Shown: piece after piece, positions 7,259-14,985 of the stretch
Numbering within the stretch: position 1 is the first letter of the stretch
Layout of the letters: each line of letters starts with the position of its first letter
Source: an uncultured Mycoplasmatota bacterium
Lineage (GTDB): Bacteria; Bacillota_I; Bacilli_A; RF39; UBA660
Assembly: GCA_900549285.1 (NCBI GenBank)
Contig: URNW01000010.1
Coordinates: forward strand, 1-46,586
Length of the DNA stretch: 46,586 nucleotides
Direction of reading: 5' to 3'
The notes under the pieces: model-generated
Database searches by the model: none
What the model saw: only the letters and a program-made list of their open reading frames with translations
Told to the model about the DNA's origin: nothing
Position numbers and translations under genes: made by a program

Positions 7259-7501
7259 TTAACCCTTCCAAGCGCATGTAATATTCTCTTCTTCTCCGTT
7301 TTTATTACGATATGTACATTTTACTTCTTTGCCATCAGCACTGACATTTTCTTTTAAACATATTGCTTCATCACATTTTGTGTTTTTAGAAAAATTACTT
7401 TGGATAGATGGCCAAAGAATGGAAAAGAAAAAAAGAGACAGCAAAGCCACTATAATTACAACGATTACAGTTAAATTAAGTTCCCCTGTTGCCTCCTTCA
7501 T
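7259..7501 (-). CDS. Small pilin-like protein
   Basis: 80 residues. MKEATGELNLTVIVVIIVAL is nearly the same as the N-terminus of the upstream gene, followed by a helix and a small exported domain with four Cys (TKCDEAICLK, VKCTYRN, ITCAW). A short protein with one N-terminal helix fits a major pilin of the Flp/Tad class in size, but the classical Flp processing site (G-x-x-x-x-E-Y) is not present. TGE/L is the nearest candidate. SD GGAGGTAA precedes the ATG. It is 25 bp after the first gene of the operon. Confidence 0.6.
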   Translation of the reverse strand: MKEATGELNLTVIVVIIVALLSLFFFSILWPSIQSNFSKNTKCDEAICLKENVSADGKEVKCTYRNKNGEEENITCAWKG

Positions 7502-7526
7502 TTTATTACCTCCGTTTTAAATTTTG

Positions 7527-7778
7527 TTATTTATCATCTTTTAATAAGTCCTTATAATAACTTGAGCAATCTAAATCATCATGTTCTTCTCCGTCCTCAT
7601 CTGTATAATGACAATTTTGATAATTATCATCACATCCTGTTGCCATTGAGCAATATGTACTTGCTTCTATTGATCTTTGGATTCCTGGCCACACAAATGC
7701 ATAAAAGAATGCAGCTACTGCAGCAATTGCAACTACAGTAACAACTGTCATATTTAATTCCCCAGTTGCTTCCTTCAT
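7527..7778 (-). CDS. Small pilin-like protein, first gene of operon
   Basis: 83 residues. MKEATGELNMTVVTVVAIAA then FFYAFVWPGIQRSIEA and an acidic exported tail with four Cys (YCSMATGCDD, QNCHYT, LDCSSYY). It is paralogous to the gene at 7259 (shared KEATGELN-x-T and the WP motif). First gene behind a near-consensus promoter, so likely the most abundant product, as expected for a major pilin. SD AAAGGAGGA stands before the ATG. The four consecutive genes share an N-terminal pattern [KR]-[EH]-[AT]-x-G-[EG] followed by a hydrophobic helix. Confidence 0.6.
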   Translation of the reverse strand: MKEATGELNMTVVTVVAIAAVAAFFYAFVWPGIQRSIEASTYCSMATGCDDNYQNCHYTDEDGEEHDDLDCSSYYKDLLKDDK

Positions 7779-7810
7779 ATATAAAATCCTCCTTTTACTT
7801 TTCTTTTATT

Positions 7811-7839
7811 ATTATAACTAATTTTTAGTAAAATATCAA
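7811..7839 (-). promoter_or_regulatory. Strong promoter of the pilin-like operon
   Basis: Minus strand TTGATA (7839-7834), 17-bp spacer, TATAAT (7816-7811), about 33 bp before the first ATG. Confidence 0.8.
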
Positions 7840-7877
7840 TAAGGACATTTAGATTTTGTCAAATTCGTTTAAAATTA

Positions 7878-7906
7878 TTGTATTATTTATGATTTTTGTG
7901 TTATAT
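7878..7906 (+). promoter_or_regulatory. Candidate promoter of the CPBP protease gene
   Basis: TTGTAT (7878-7883), 17-bp spacer, TTATAT (7901-7906), divergent from the pilin operon promoter. Confidence 0.45.
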
Positions 7907-7925
7907 TTATTTAGAGGATGATGAT

Positions 7926-8609
7926 ATGCAACAGTTACAATTTAAAATATTAGAATTTTTAAAAGGAATGGGAACTATTTTACTTTATTTTATTATTTCT
8001 CTTATTTGTTCTTACTTTTTTCAAGATTTTTATTATCATGATAATTTTGTTATTGCAACTATTTTTCAACTTTTAGTTTATGTTATTATGCTTCTTATTT
8101 TAGGTATTATTTATCATAAACGTCTTATTAAAGATTTTAAAAATTTTAAAAAAGATTATATTTCTATTGCTTTTAAAAATTGGATTATTGGTTTAGGCGT
8201 TATGTTTATTGCTAATATTTTAATCTCTAGCTTTGTTAGTGGAATTGCTTCTAATGAGGAAGCAAATCGTACTTTACTTGGAACTTATCCTATTAGTAGC
8301 ATTATTTCTATGGCCTTTTTAGGTCCCCTTATAGAAGAAATTACTTTTCGTGCTAGTTTTAAGAAAGCCTTTTGTAAATGGTATACCTTTGCTATCGTAA
8401 CTGCTTTACTTTTTGGTACCGCTCATATTCAAAGTTTCTTTATCAGTTATGATTTTAGAGAATTATTATTTTTAATTCCATATAGTGCTTTAGGTTTCTT
8501 TTTTGCAAAAGCTTTTTATGAAACAGATAATATTTATACTTCTTATATAGCTCATATGTTTCATAATGGTATGTGTGTATTATTGTTATTATTACTTGGG
8601 TGGTTTTAA
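7926..8609 (+). CDS. CPBP-family intramembrane metalloprotease
   Basis: 227 residues and about six to eight membrane segments. CPBP (Abi/CAAX-like) glutamic-type membrane proteases: the motifs are all present, EEITFR (EExxxR), FGTAH (FxxxH) and HMFHNGM (HxxxN) in the C-terminal half. In Firmicutes such proteins act in bacteriocin self-immunity, prenyl-protein processing or envelope regulation. The substrate cannot be told. I place the start at ATG 7926, because AGAGG lies 8 nt before it. An in-frame TTG at 7896 would add ten residues without a ribosome site. The stop overlaps the next ATG by one base (TAATG), so translation is coupled to the phosphoesterase. Confidence 0.85.
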   Translation: MQQLQFKILEFLKGMGTILLYFIISLICSYFFQDFYYHDNFVIATIFQLLVYVIMLLILGIIYHKRLIKDFKNFKKDYISIAFKNWIIGLGVMFIANILISSFVSGIASNEEANRTLLGTYPISSIISMAFLGPLIEEITFRASFKKAFCKWYTFAIVTALLFGTAHIQSFFISYDFRELLFLIPYSALGFFFAKAFYETDNIYTSYIAHMFHNGMCVLLLLLLGWF

Positions 8610-9433
8610 TGGATAAAAAAACACAAATAAAGCCTCGAAAGGCTGTTAAAATTTTATTTTTTCTTTTAATTTTTATTTTATTATTATTTTTATATGCTCG
8701 TTATATTAATACTAAAGGACTTATTATAAAGGAAAGTGCTATTATAGATGAAGAATTAGACTCTCATTATAATGGTTTAAAGGTTGTACAATTTTCGGAT
8801 ATTCATTATGGAAGAACAACTTCTAAAGATGATTTAAACATGATAGTTGAGGAAATAAATTCCTTACGTCCAGATATTATTGTCTTTACAGGTGATTTAT
8901 TTGATGATGCTTCGATAAGCGAAAAAGAAGAAGATCTTATGATTCAATGTTTTGAAAAATTAGAAGCTCGTCTTTTTAAATTTGCTATCATTGGTGATTA
9001 TGATAAAAAGTATTTAGAAATTTACCAAAATATTTTAAGTGAAAGTAATTTTATTTTATTAGATAATTCTTCTAAATTAGTATATGATCAATCAGATATT
9101 CCTATTAATTTTGTTGGACTTACTAATACAAATGATATTCAATCCTTATATGATAATTCATATTTTACAATTACTCTCGTTCATCAACCCGATTTAATAA
9201 AAAATATTAGTAAAAGTAATATCATTTTAGCAGGTCATTCTCTTGGTGGACAAATTAGATTACCATTTATTGGTGGGATTATTAAAAGAAGTGGTGCTGA
9301 TACTTATATAAATGACTATTATTTAATTGATCAAAAACAGCTATATATTTCTAATGGAATTGGCACACAAGATTTTAGTTTTCGTTTATTTAACAAGCCT
9401 TCTATATCCTTATATCGTTTATATAATTATTAA
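8609..9433 (+). CDS. Membrane-anchored metallophosphoesterase-like protein with lost metal ligands
   Basis: 274 residues. N-terminal membrane segment (about residues 13-31), then a calcineurin-like fold of the YkuE type. Block 1 VVQFSDIHYG and block 2 VFTGDLFDD are normal. The block expected as GNHD reads GDYD, and the final block expected as GHTHGGQ reads GHSLGGQIRLP, so an Asn and two His ligands are replaced. The fold is clear, and catalysis is doubtful or altered. The start ATG 8609 overlaps the stop of the CPBP gene by one base. Starting upstream at 8573 would need an extra N-terminus inside the neighbour and has no support. Confidence 0.8.
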   Translation: MDKKTQIKPRKAVKILFFLLIFILLLFLYARYINTKGLIIKESAIIDEELDSHYNGLKVVQFSDIHYGRTTSKDDLNMIVEEINSLRPDIIVFTGDLFDDASISEKEEDLMIQCFEKLEARLFKFAIIGDYDKKYLEIYQNILSESNFILLDNSSKLVYDQSDIPINFVGLTNTNDIQSLYDNSYFTITLVHQPDLIKNISKSNIILAGHSLGGQIRLPFIGGIIKRSGADTYINDYYLIDQKQLYISNGIGTQDFSFRLFNKPSISLYRLYNY

Positions 9434-9461
9434 AAGAGAAGTATTTACTTCTCTTTTAAAA
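9431..9461. terminator. Bidirectional terminator between convergent genes
   Basis: AAAAGAGAAGTA pairs with TACTTCTCTTTT across a short loop. Both stop codons (9433 plus, 9445 minus) lie inside the stem, and each strand ends in a T-run. Confidence 0.8.
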
Positions 9462-10869
9462 TGGTATTTATTCTATTACTTGCATTTATGACAGTTTCAT
9501 TATCAGGAATCATAACATATAGTTTTGTTCCTCCATATGAATAAGTGTAATCATATCCATCCTTGCCATCTAAACTTATATTTTCTACTTCCCACTTTGG
9601 CATATCCGCTATTTGCATCTTAATAAAATTTGTAATATCATCAAAATCTAAATTTGTTATAAATGAATCATCTAAAGCATTTAGTAAACTTGTATATTTT
9701 GTAATAATAGAAGGATTTATAGCTTTATTTATTAATGCTTCTATCATAGCAGCTTGATTTTCTACTCTTGTTCTATCCCCTTCGCTAAAAGATTTTCTCT
9801 CTCTTACAAACGATAAGGCTTTTTTGCCATCTACATTATTATATCCTGCGTTATAATAATATCCATCTTGACTAGTAAAACTGTATTTTGAATAAACATT
9901 TACTCCTCCTAAAGCATTTACAATATCAATTAAAGAAGTAAAGTTTACTTTAACATAGTAATTAATCTTGATATCTAATAAATTTTCTAAGGTTGCTACA
10001 CTTGTTTCAATTCCATATATACCCGCATGTGTTAATTTGTCTTTCGCATTTTTACCCGCTAATGTTACATAATAATCTCTTGGAATTGAAGTTATTAAAA
10101 TCTTATGAGTGTTAGGGTTTACAGTAATTATCATGTTTACATCACTACGTGAGACACTACTTACTGATCCATATGTATCAATACCAGATATAAATATATT
10201 AAATGCATCCTTTGTAATATCTACTTCATGAGCAATATTTTCTGTTTCTACATCTATAGAAAAATCATAAATTACTTTATATTGTTCTTGAAAGTTGGCA
10301 TCACTTTCATTGATCATTGCTAACATGGAATTTTCAATTAACATTCCTTCATACTCTTTTTCAAGAAAGTCATTTTTTAAGGTGGTTATATTATCGGTTG
10401 TAATAAAATCTACATCAATATTTTTTTCAATTTTTTCTTTAGATTCTTTTAATCCTTTTGTATTAAACTCTAAACTACCAATACTTAAATCTTCTAAATC
10501 TGTTAATTTTTCGTATTCACTTTCTTTTAGAGCTAGTACACTATAATTTTCGGTTTTATAGTCTGTAAATCCTAACTTTTTTAAAAAACCTATTGTATTT
10601 AATTCATAAACAATTACTAATACTAATCCTATAATATAAAGAATTGATAGCACCGTACCAATTGCTCTACGTTTTACCCCTTTTCTTACTATTATCAAAG
10701 AGGTGAATATCAAGTCAAATAAGATCAGTAAAATACATAATACAAGAAAATATTCTCCTGGTAAAATATCTATAAATTTAAATAAACCTAAAGTTACTAT
10801 TGTAATAATGGCCATTGCTATTGCTAAAAATTTAAAAAATGGCATAATTTTTTCTTTCTTTTTTTTCAA
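9445..10869 (-). CDS. LytR-CpsA-Psr (LCP) family glycopolymer transferase
   Basis: 474 residues. Three membrane helices fill the first about 95 residues, then an accessory region, then the LCP domain from about residue 225: NIFISGIDTYG, SRSDVNMIITVNPNTHKI, SIPRDYYV, and YNNVDGKKALSFVRERKSF with conserved Arg residues, then GDRTRVENQ. LCP proteins move teichoic-acid-like or capsule polymers from lipid carriers to peptidoglycan outside the cell. The start is a TTG at 10869 with a good GAGGAG 8 nt before it. The next in-frame ATG is eight codons on. Extended -10 TGATATAAT lies 30 bp upstream. It follows the PAP2 gene, which may recycle the lipid carrier. Confidence 0.92.
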   Translation of the reverse strand: MKKKKEKIMPFFKFLAIAMAIITIVTLGLFKFIDILPGEYFLVLCILLILFDLIFTSLIIVRKGVKRRAIGTVLSILYIIGLVLVIVYELNTIGFLKKLGFTDYKTENYSVLALKESEYEKLTDLEDLSIGSLEFNTKGLKESKEKIEKNIDVDFITTDNITTLKNDFLEKEYEGMLIENSMLAMINESDANFQEQYKVIYDFSIDVETENIAHEVDITKDAFNIFISGIDTYGSVSSVSRSDVNMIITVNPNTHKILITSIPRDYYVTLAGKNAKDKLTHAGIYGIETSVATLENLLDIKINYYVKVNFTSLIDIVNALGGVNVYSKYSFTSQDGYYYNAGYNNVDGKKALSFVRERKSFSEGDRTRVENQAAMIEALINKAINPSIITKYTSLLNALDDSFITNLDFDDITNFIKMQIADMPKWEVENISLDGKDGYDYTYSYGGTKLYVMIPDNETVINASNRINTILKEK

Positions 10870-10890
10870 AATTACATCTCCTCTTGTAAA

Positions 10891-10899
10891 TTAATTATA
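10891..10899 (-). promoter_or_regulatory. Extended -10 promoter element of the LCP gene
   Basis: TGATATAAT on the minus strand, just after an 8-bp inverted repeat (ATATCCTA/TAGGATAT). No good -35 is visible, which is usual with an extended -10. Confidence 0.4.
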
Positions 10900-10924
10900 T
10901 CATATCCTATTAAAATTAGGATAT

Positions 10925-11524
10925 TTATAAAATTTTTAAAATAAAATAAGTAAAGAAAATGTATAATAACAGATAACTACTACCAAATAAAAGAGCCCCT
11001 ATAACATCACTAAAATAATGAACTCCCAAATATATTCTAGAATAGCCAATTAATAATATTAAGAAGATATTTACTACTATCATAATGATTTTAACTAGTA
11101 ATATTACTTCGCTTATTATGATTAAAAATATTATAAAACCATAAAAAATTGTAGCCGTCATAGTATGTCCTGATGGATAGCTATATCCTTTTTCTTCTAC
11201 TAATCTATTTATATTTGGTCTTTTCCTTTTAAAAATATTTTTTAAAATTCCTATTAGTCCCCACATGATTAACATATTGATTATTATAATTATTGCTGTT
11301 TGTTTATTTTTCAAAACTAGAAGAAAAATAAGACATAATAAAATGACGAATTTTGCACTCCCAAACATTGTAATTATCTTCCAAACTAGGGTTTTTATTT
11401 TATTAATCTTTATTTGATCATATACGCTTTTATCTAGTTTATTTAAGTTTCCTTTTAACATTTGATTTGACCATATTAAAAAGGCAATAAATATACTTAT
11501 TAATAATACTATCATAATCATCAC
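10925..11524 (-). CDS. PAP2-family membrane phosphatase
   Basis: 199 residues, about five or six membrane helices. The acid phosphatase signature is complete: KRKRPNINR (K-x6-RP type), YSYPSGHTMTA and SRIYLGVHYFSDVIGA, supplying the Arg, Ser-Gly-His and Arg-His-Asp catalytic set. Such enzymes dephosphorylate undecaprenyl or phosphatidic lipid phosphates at the outer face of the membrane. It is 55 bp upstream of the LCP gene in the same direction, consistent with a cell-wall polymer role. Lipid specificity is not readable. Confidence 0.88.
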   Translation of the reverse strand: MMIMIVLLISIFIAFLIWSNQMLKGNLNKLDKSVYDQIKINKIKTLVWKIITMFGSAKFVILLCLIFLLVLKNKQTAIIIIINMLIMWGLIGILKNIFKRKRPNINRLVEEKGYSYPSGHTMTATIFYGFIIFLIIISEVILLVKIIMIVVNIFLILLIGYSRIYLGVHYFSDVIGALLFGSSYLLLYIFFTYFILKIL

Positions 11525-11578
11525 TATATTATTATATCCTAAAAAAGATGATTTTTGCTAGTATAAATTAATAATTTA

Positions 11579-11587
11579 TGCTATAAT
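11579..11587 (+). promoter_or_regulatory. Extended -10 promoter of tRNA-Leu
   Basis: TGCTATAAT ends at 11587, 12 bp before the tRNA 5' end. Confidence 0.6.
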
Positions 11588-11599
11588 TGTTTTGTGCTT

Positions 11600-11686
11600 G
11601 CCTGTGTGGCGGAATTGGTAGACGCGCTGGACTCAAAATCCAGTGGTAGCAATATCGTGAGGGTTCGAGTCCCTCCACAGGCACCA
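11600..11686 (+). tRNA. tRNA-Leu, anticodon CAA
   Basis: Acceptor GCCTGTG pairs with CACAGGC. The anticodon arm is CTGGA-CTCAAAA-TCCAG with anticodon CAA (reads TTG codons). The long variable arm marks a class II tRNA. T-arm GGGTTCGAGTCCC and an encoded CCA are present. A weak inverted repeat (ACTCAAAA/TTTTGAGT) follows. Confidence 0.97.
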
Positions 11687-11719
11687 AATTGAATTTTACT
11701 CAAAATTTTTGAGTTATTA

Positions 11720-11738
11720 TTGCACAATAATTGTGCAA
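11720..11738. repeat. 19-bp perfect palindrome upstream of fic
   Basis: TTGCACAATAATTGTGCAA. It shares TGCACA with the hairpin at 11758-11792. Placed between tRNA-Leu and the Fic gene, it may be an operator or part of the tRNA transcript's terminator region. Confidence 0.6.
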
Positions 11739-11757
11739 AAAGCATATTTTTTTTATA

Positions 11758-11796
11758 AAAATGCACATTATTTCATAGATATTGTGCATTTTTCTT
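11758..11796 (+). terminator. Hairpin with T-run between tRNA-Leu and fic
   Basis: 10-bp stem AAAATGCACA / TGTGCATTTT with a 15-nt loop, followed by T-rich sequence. It probably ends the tRNA transcript. Confidence 0.5.
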
Positions 11797-11840
11797 TACT
11801 TTCTAGACTGAATATAGTAATATATTAAGGAGGTGAGAAA

Positions 11841-12920
11841 ATGGATCCTATAAAAGTTAAAAGATTACCACTTGAATATAAACTAGATAAAGAGTTAATG
11901 AATTTGATTTCAGAAGCTAATTTAAAATTTGGAGAATACAAATCAAATTTAAAAAACAGTCAATTTGATTCAAGATTTTTTTTAGACTCTATTATTTTAA
12001 GTGAAAGTTTAAAATCAACACAAATAGAGGGTACTCAAATTTCACAAGATGATATGTATTATTTAAAATATATGCCTAAAACAGATGATAATTTAGAAAT
12101 ACAAAACTTAAAAAAGGTAATTGATTTTGCCAAAATGCATTTAAAAGGTAATCATAAAATTGATATTAAATTCATTAATGATATTCATAAGATATTATTA
12201 AATAGTGTTCGTGGAAATGAAAAAGATCCCGGGCATATTAGAACTACTCAAAATTGGATTGGCCCAAAAGGCTGTACGATTGAAGAAGCAACATTTATTC
12301 CACCTATACCAGAAGAAGTTCCAATTTTGTTAAACAATTTATTTGAATATATGAATGATGCTTATGTTGATCCTATATTTATCAATTTGGCAATATCTCA
12401 TTCACAATTTGAAACTATACATGCTTACCGTGATGGTAATGGTAGACTTGGTAGAGCACTCATTCCTGTTCAATTAGCTCTTTTAACCGAAGAAGAACCA
12501 ATTTTATTTTTATCAGAAGTAATTGAATTATATAAGCCTACTTATTATAAACTTTTAAACGAAAGTAGAAAAGGCAATATGTTGGGATTTATAAAGTTTT
12601 TTTTGCAATGTATAATTGATCAATGCAATAATTATATTGCAAAAATAAATAGAATTAACCAAATTTATAATAAAGATATGGAAAAAATTAAAATATTAAA
12701 AAGTAATGCTGTATATCGGATTATGCCTGACATTATGAGACAAATTGTTTTTACAAAAAAAGAAATCGTAGAAGAGTCATCAGTTTCTAGAAATACTGTG
12801 TCTATATTAATAGACAAATTAGTAGAATTAAATATTTTAGAACCAGATTCTAATTATGCTAAGTTAGGTTATAGATACAATGAAATTTATAATGTCTTTG
12901 TGGGGAAAGATATGTCATAA
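11841..12920 (+). CDS. Fic-family AMP/NMP-transferase with N-terminal inhibitory motif
   Basis: 359 residues. Fic enzymes transfer AMP or other groups to hydroxyls of target proteins. The catalytic motif is HAYRDGNGRLGR (consensus H-x-F/Y-x-D/E-G-N-G-R-x-x-R). The inhibitory helix motif S-x-x-x-E-G occurs as STQIEG at residues 59-64, making this a class II Fic. The order is Fic-N domain (residues 1-90), Fic core, and a C-terminal winged-helix-like segment (TKKEIVEESSVSRNTVSILI). This is a widely spread, often horizontally moved family, sometimes acting as a toxin, but no Fic-antitoxin gene is visible and the inhibition is built in. Start ATG follows AAGGAGGTGA. It lies beside a tRNA gene, but I found no repeated attachment sequence. 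Confidence 0.92.
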   Translation: MDPIKVKRLPLEYKLDKELMNLISEANLKFGEYKSNLKNSQFDSRFFLDSIILSESLKSTQIEGTQISQDDMYYLKYMPKTDDNLEIQNLKKVIDFAKMHLKGNHKIDIKFINDIHKILLNSVRGNEKDPGHIRTTQNWIGPKGCTIEEATFIPPIPEEVPILLNNLFEYMNDAYVDPIFINLAISHSQFETIHAYRDGNGRLGRALIPVQLALLTEEEPILFLSEVIELYKPTYYKLLNESRKGNMLGFIKFFLQCIIDQCNNYIAKINRINQIYNKDMEKIKILKSNAVYRIMPDIMRQIVFTKKEIVEESSVSRNTVSILIDKLVELNILEPDSNYAKLGYRYNEIYNVFVGKDMS

Positions 12921-13096
12921 AAATTTAAAGTATGTTAAAATATTATTAGATTTTAGATTTATCGACCTATTTTAATCTTAAAGGTTTTAAATAGGCTACT
13001 TTCTCGCACCAGAGGGAAATGAAGTGGCTTCAAAAAGTTAGAAAAAGAATGTATAATAAAAATATATTCTTAAACTTTGAAAGGAGTCATTTTTTT
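12921..13096 (+). other. Intergenic stretch after fic
   Basis: No gene. A 7-bp inverted repeat (CCTATTT 12966-12972 with AAATAGG 12989-12995) could end the fic transcript, but it lacks a T-run. Near its end lies AAAGGAG, the ribosome site of the broken frame that follows. Confidence 0.4.
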
Positions 13097-13224
13097 AATG
13101 AAAAAAACTTTAGAAGAAAAACTTAAAATGTGTTTTAAAACATGTGGAAGAAAGAAAATTGCTTTCTCATATATGTGAATTACCTGAATACAAAAATAGT
13201 TTTTATTATTTATTAAAAAACTAA
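13097..13224 (+). pseudogene. Short frameshifted remnant of unknown origin
   Basis: ATG 13097 after AAAGGAG gives MKKTLEEKLKM, then goes out of frame. Removing one base near 13131 restores VLKHVEERKLLSHICELPEY to a stop at 13222. The repaired product is only about 42 residues. I see a broken small gene, possibly the end of a decayed accessory protein. No family was recognised. Confidence 0.4.
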
Positions 13225-13322
13225 ATATAGATATATTGAAGTTTTAGGATTATTTCCGCTTTTCAAAGTAATTTCAGTTTTAAAGATTATATATTCACAA
13301 AAATAATATTTATCACGTACCA

Positions 13323-13351
13323 TTGAATAAATACAATAAAAATGCTATAAT
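13323..13351 (+). promoter_or_regulatory. Promoter of the lipoprotein gene
   Basis: TTGAAT (13323-13328), 17-bp spacer, TATAAT (13346-13351) with TG upstream of the -10. Confidence 0.7.
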
Positions 13352-13385
13352 ACAATTGTTTTTAGTTTAGTTAGGAGAAACGGCA

Positions 13386-13952
13386 ATAAAAAAAATTATA
13401 TTTTTATGTACAATGATGCTACTTTTAACTGGATGTGGTAAAGAAGAATTATATGCGGATTATGAACACTACGATTTAAAGGATAAAGTGGTTCAATATT
13501 ATGAGTGTTTAGATGATGAGCATATAATAAGAACTTATGCAATAGCGGATATTACACCTGACCCTTATGAATCGCATATCAGGGGATTGTTTTATCAAGT
13601 AGGAGAAGAAGATTTTATTTTATTGGATACTATTGAATTACCTTATTACGAAGAACAAGATAGTAGAAGTTATAACACTATATATAATAATAAATTATAT
13701 GTTCATGGTATATCAAAAAGTAAAGATGTTAAGGGGGATTTATTAGAATATACTTTAAATAATGAAAAGATTATACTAAAAGGAATTGATTTTCAATATC
13801 CATCACTTCCTTATGGTAAAGATTTAGCAGGTTTAAAGACTAAAGATATAGATAACGAGTATATATACTTTGACAATTATTATATGATAAAAGATGATGC
13901 TTATATTAAGTGCTCTTTAGAAGATTATGATTGTGAATATGTTGAAAACTAA
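13386..13952 (+). CDS. Lipoprotein of unknown function with ATA in the start position
   Basis: The first in-frame ATG is at 13413 (179 residues), but that gives MMLLLTGC with almost no signal peptide. Nine codons upstream, an ATA at 13386 follows AGGAG at 8-nt spacing and gives xKKIIFLCTMMLLLTGCGK, a perfect lipoprotein signal with two Lys, hydrophobic core and lipobox LTGC. So the natural start is probably this ATA, a rare initiator, or a former ATG hit by mutation. The mature protein is acidic, Tyr/Asp-rich, has no recognised domain, and ends with a Cys pair (KCSLEDYDCEY). It would be anchored to the outer face of the membrane. Strong promoter and terminator make it a one-gene unit. Confidence 0.65.
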   Translation: MKKIIFLCTMMLLLTGCGKEELYADYEHYDLKDKVVQYYECLDDEHIIRTYAIADITPDPYESHIRGLFYQVGEEDFILLDTIELPYYEEQDSRSYNTIYNNKLYVHGISKSKDVKGDLLEYTLNNEKIILKGIDFQYPSLPYGKDLAGLKTKDIDNEYIYFDNYYMIKDDAYIKCSLEDYDCEYVEN

Positions 13953-13979
13953 GAATGAAAAATTCTTAGTTTTTATTTT
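13945..13979 (+). terminator. Rho-independent terminator of the lipoprotein gene
   Basis: AAAACTAAGAAT / ATTCTTAGTTTT, loop GAAAA, then TATTTTA. The stop codon lies in the stem. Confidence 0.8.
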
Positions 13980-14049
13980 AAATAAAGCATTTGATTTAGT
14001 TTTAACTATTTATTTTTTTAATTCAAATAATAATTGCTTTTTGATAATT

Positions 14050-14985
14050 TTATTTTAAAGTATTTTCTACACTTTTTATAAATTCTCTAGGTTTTTCATT
14101 ATGAATTCCATGTCCACAGTTAAAATAAACTACTTGTATATTGGATATAAGTTTTATCACTTGTTCTAAATCTTCATTAGTTAAGGCTCCTTGAATTAGT
14201 TTATCTTTTCCTATTATTGTATTTGCCTTCATAAATAAAGTATTACATTTAATATTAGAAAGTAATTCATTATAATTTATATTATCATTAAAAGAATTAT
14301 TATAAAATGCTTCACCAAAATAAGGATCATAATCATTTAATCCTTTAAAAACTTCTAAAAATTTTTTAGGCCAAAAAGGAACTTTTAGTGTTTTTTCAGG
14401 ATATTTTTTTCTATATTTTAAGGCAAAGCTTCCTAATTTGCTTTTTATTTTATCTCGAGAATCATCAGGAAAAAAATTCCAACAGTATTGGTTCATAAAA
14501 TAATAATACACGAAATCTTTTTCTTTAGTTTGATTTATAAAATTATGACAGACTGTTGATAAATCTTTAAAATTAAACGTATGAAATCGTTTATCTCCAT
14601 TACTTGAAAATAAGGGAGCATCTTCTAATATTAAATTAGTACACTTTTTATAGTTAGCTGCAATATAACTAGCTATTAGTCCTCCAGATGAATGACCTAA
14701 CACTGATATATTATCTTGTGTTATTGATTTTATAAATAGAATGATATCTTCACTTTGAGCAATTAAATTGTATTTTTCTTTATTATGTGAACTTTTACCA
14801 TGGCCATAACAATCTAATAAAATTAAGTGAAAATTTTTAGATAATTTCTTTATTACTTTTACATAACTTAAAGCATTTGTTCCTTGAGCATGAATCATAA
14901 ATAAGAATGGTTTGTCATTTTTTATCTCATAATAGTTTATTATATTATGGTCTTTTGTTATAAACTCTTTATTGATCCAATTCAT
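14050..14985 (-). CDS. Alpha/beta hydrolase
   Basis: 311 residues, soluble. The fold is clear: FMIHAQGTNALSYVKVIKKL (oxyanion region), LLDCYGHGKS, nucleophile elbow LGHSSGGLIAS (Ser of GxSxG), and a late FNCGHGIHN with the catalytic His. Asp residues for the triad can be suggested, but not fixed. The substrate is unknown. The ATG overlaps the stop of the AbrB-type gene by 4 bp (ATGA), so the two are one operon. Confidence 0.85.
   Translation of the reverse strand: MNWINKEFITKDHNIINYYEIKNDKPFLFMIHAQGTNALSYVKVIKKLSKNFHLILLDCYGHGKSSHNKEKYNLIAQSEDIILFIKSITQDNISVLGHSSGGLIASYIAANYKKCTNLILEDAPLFSSNGDKRFHTFNFKDLSTVCHNFINQTKEKDFVYYYFMNQYCWNFFPDDSRDKIKSKLGSFALKYRKKYPEKTLKVPFWPKKFLEVFKGLNDYDPYFGEAFYNNSFNDNINYNELLSNIKCNTLFMKANTIIGKDKLIQGALTNEDLEQVIKLISNIQVVYFNCGHGIHNEKPREFIKSVENTLK

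Noticed and set aside
11581..11766. Open frame across tRNA-Leu on the minus strand.
   Set aside because: It is a chance frame through a tRNA gene and its terminators.
11600..13000. Genomic island integrated at tRNA-Leu.
   Set aside because: The tRNA gene is intact and I found no repeated 3' tRNA segment downstream of fic, nor an integrase.
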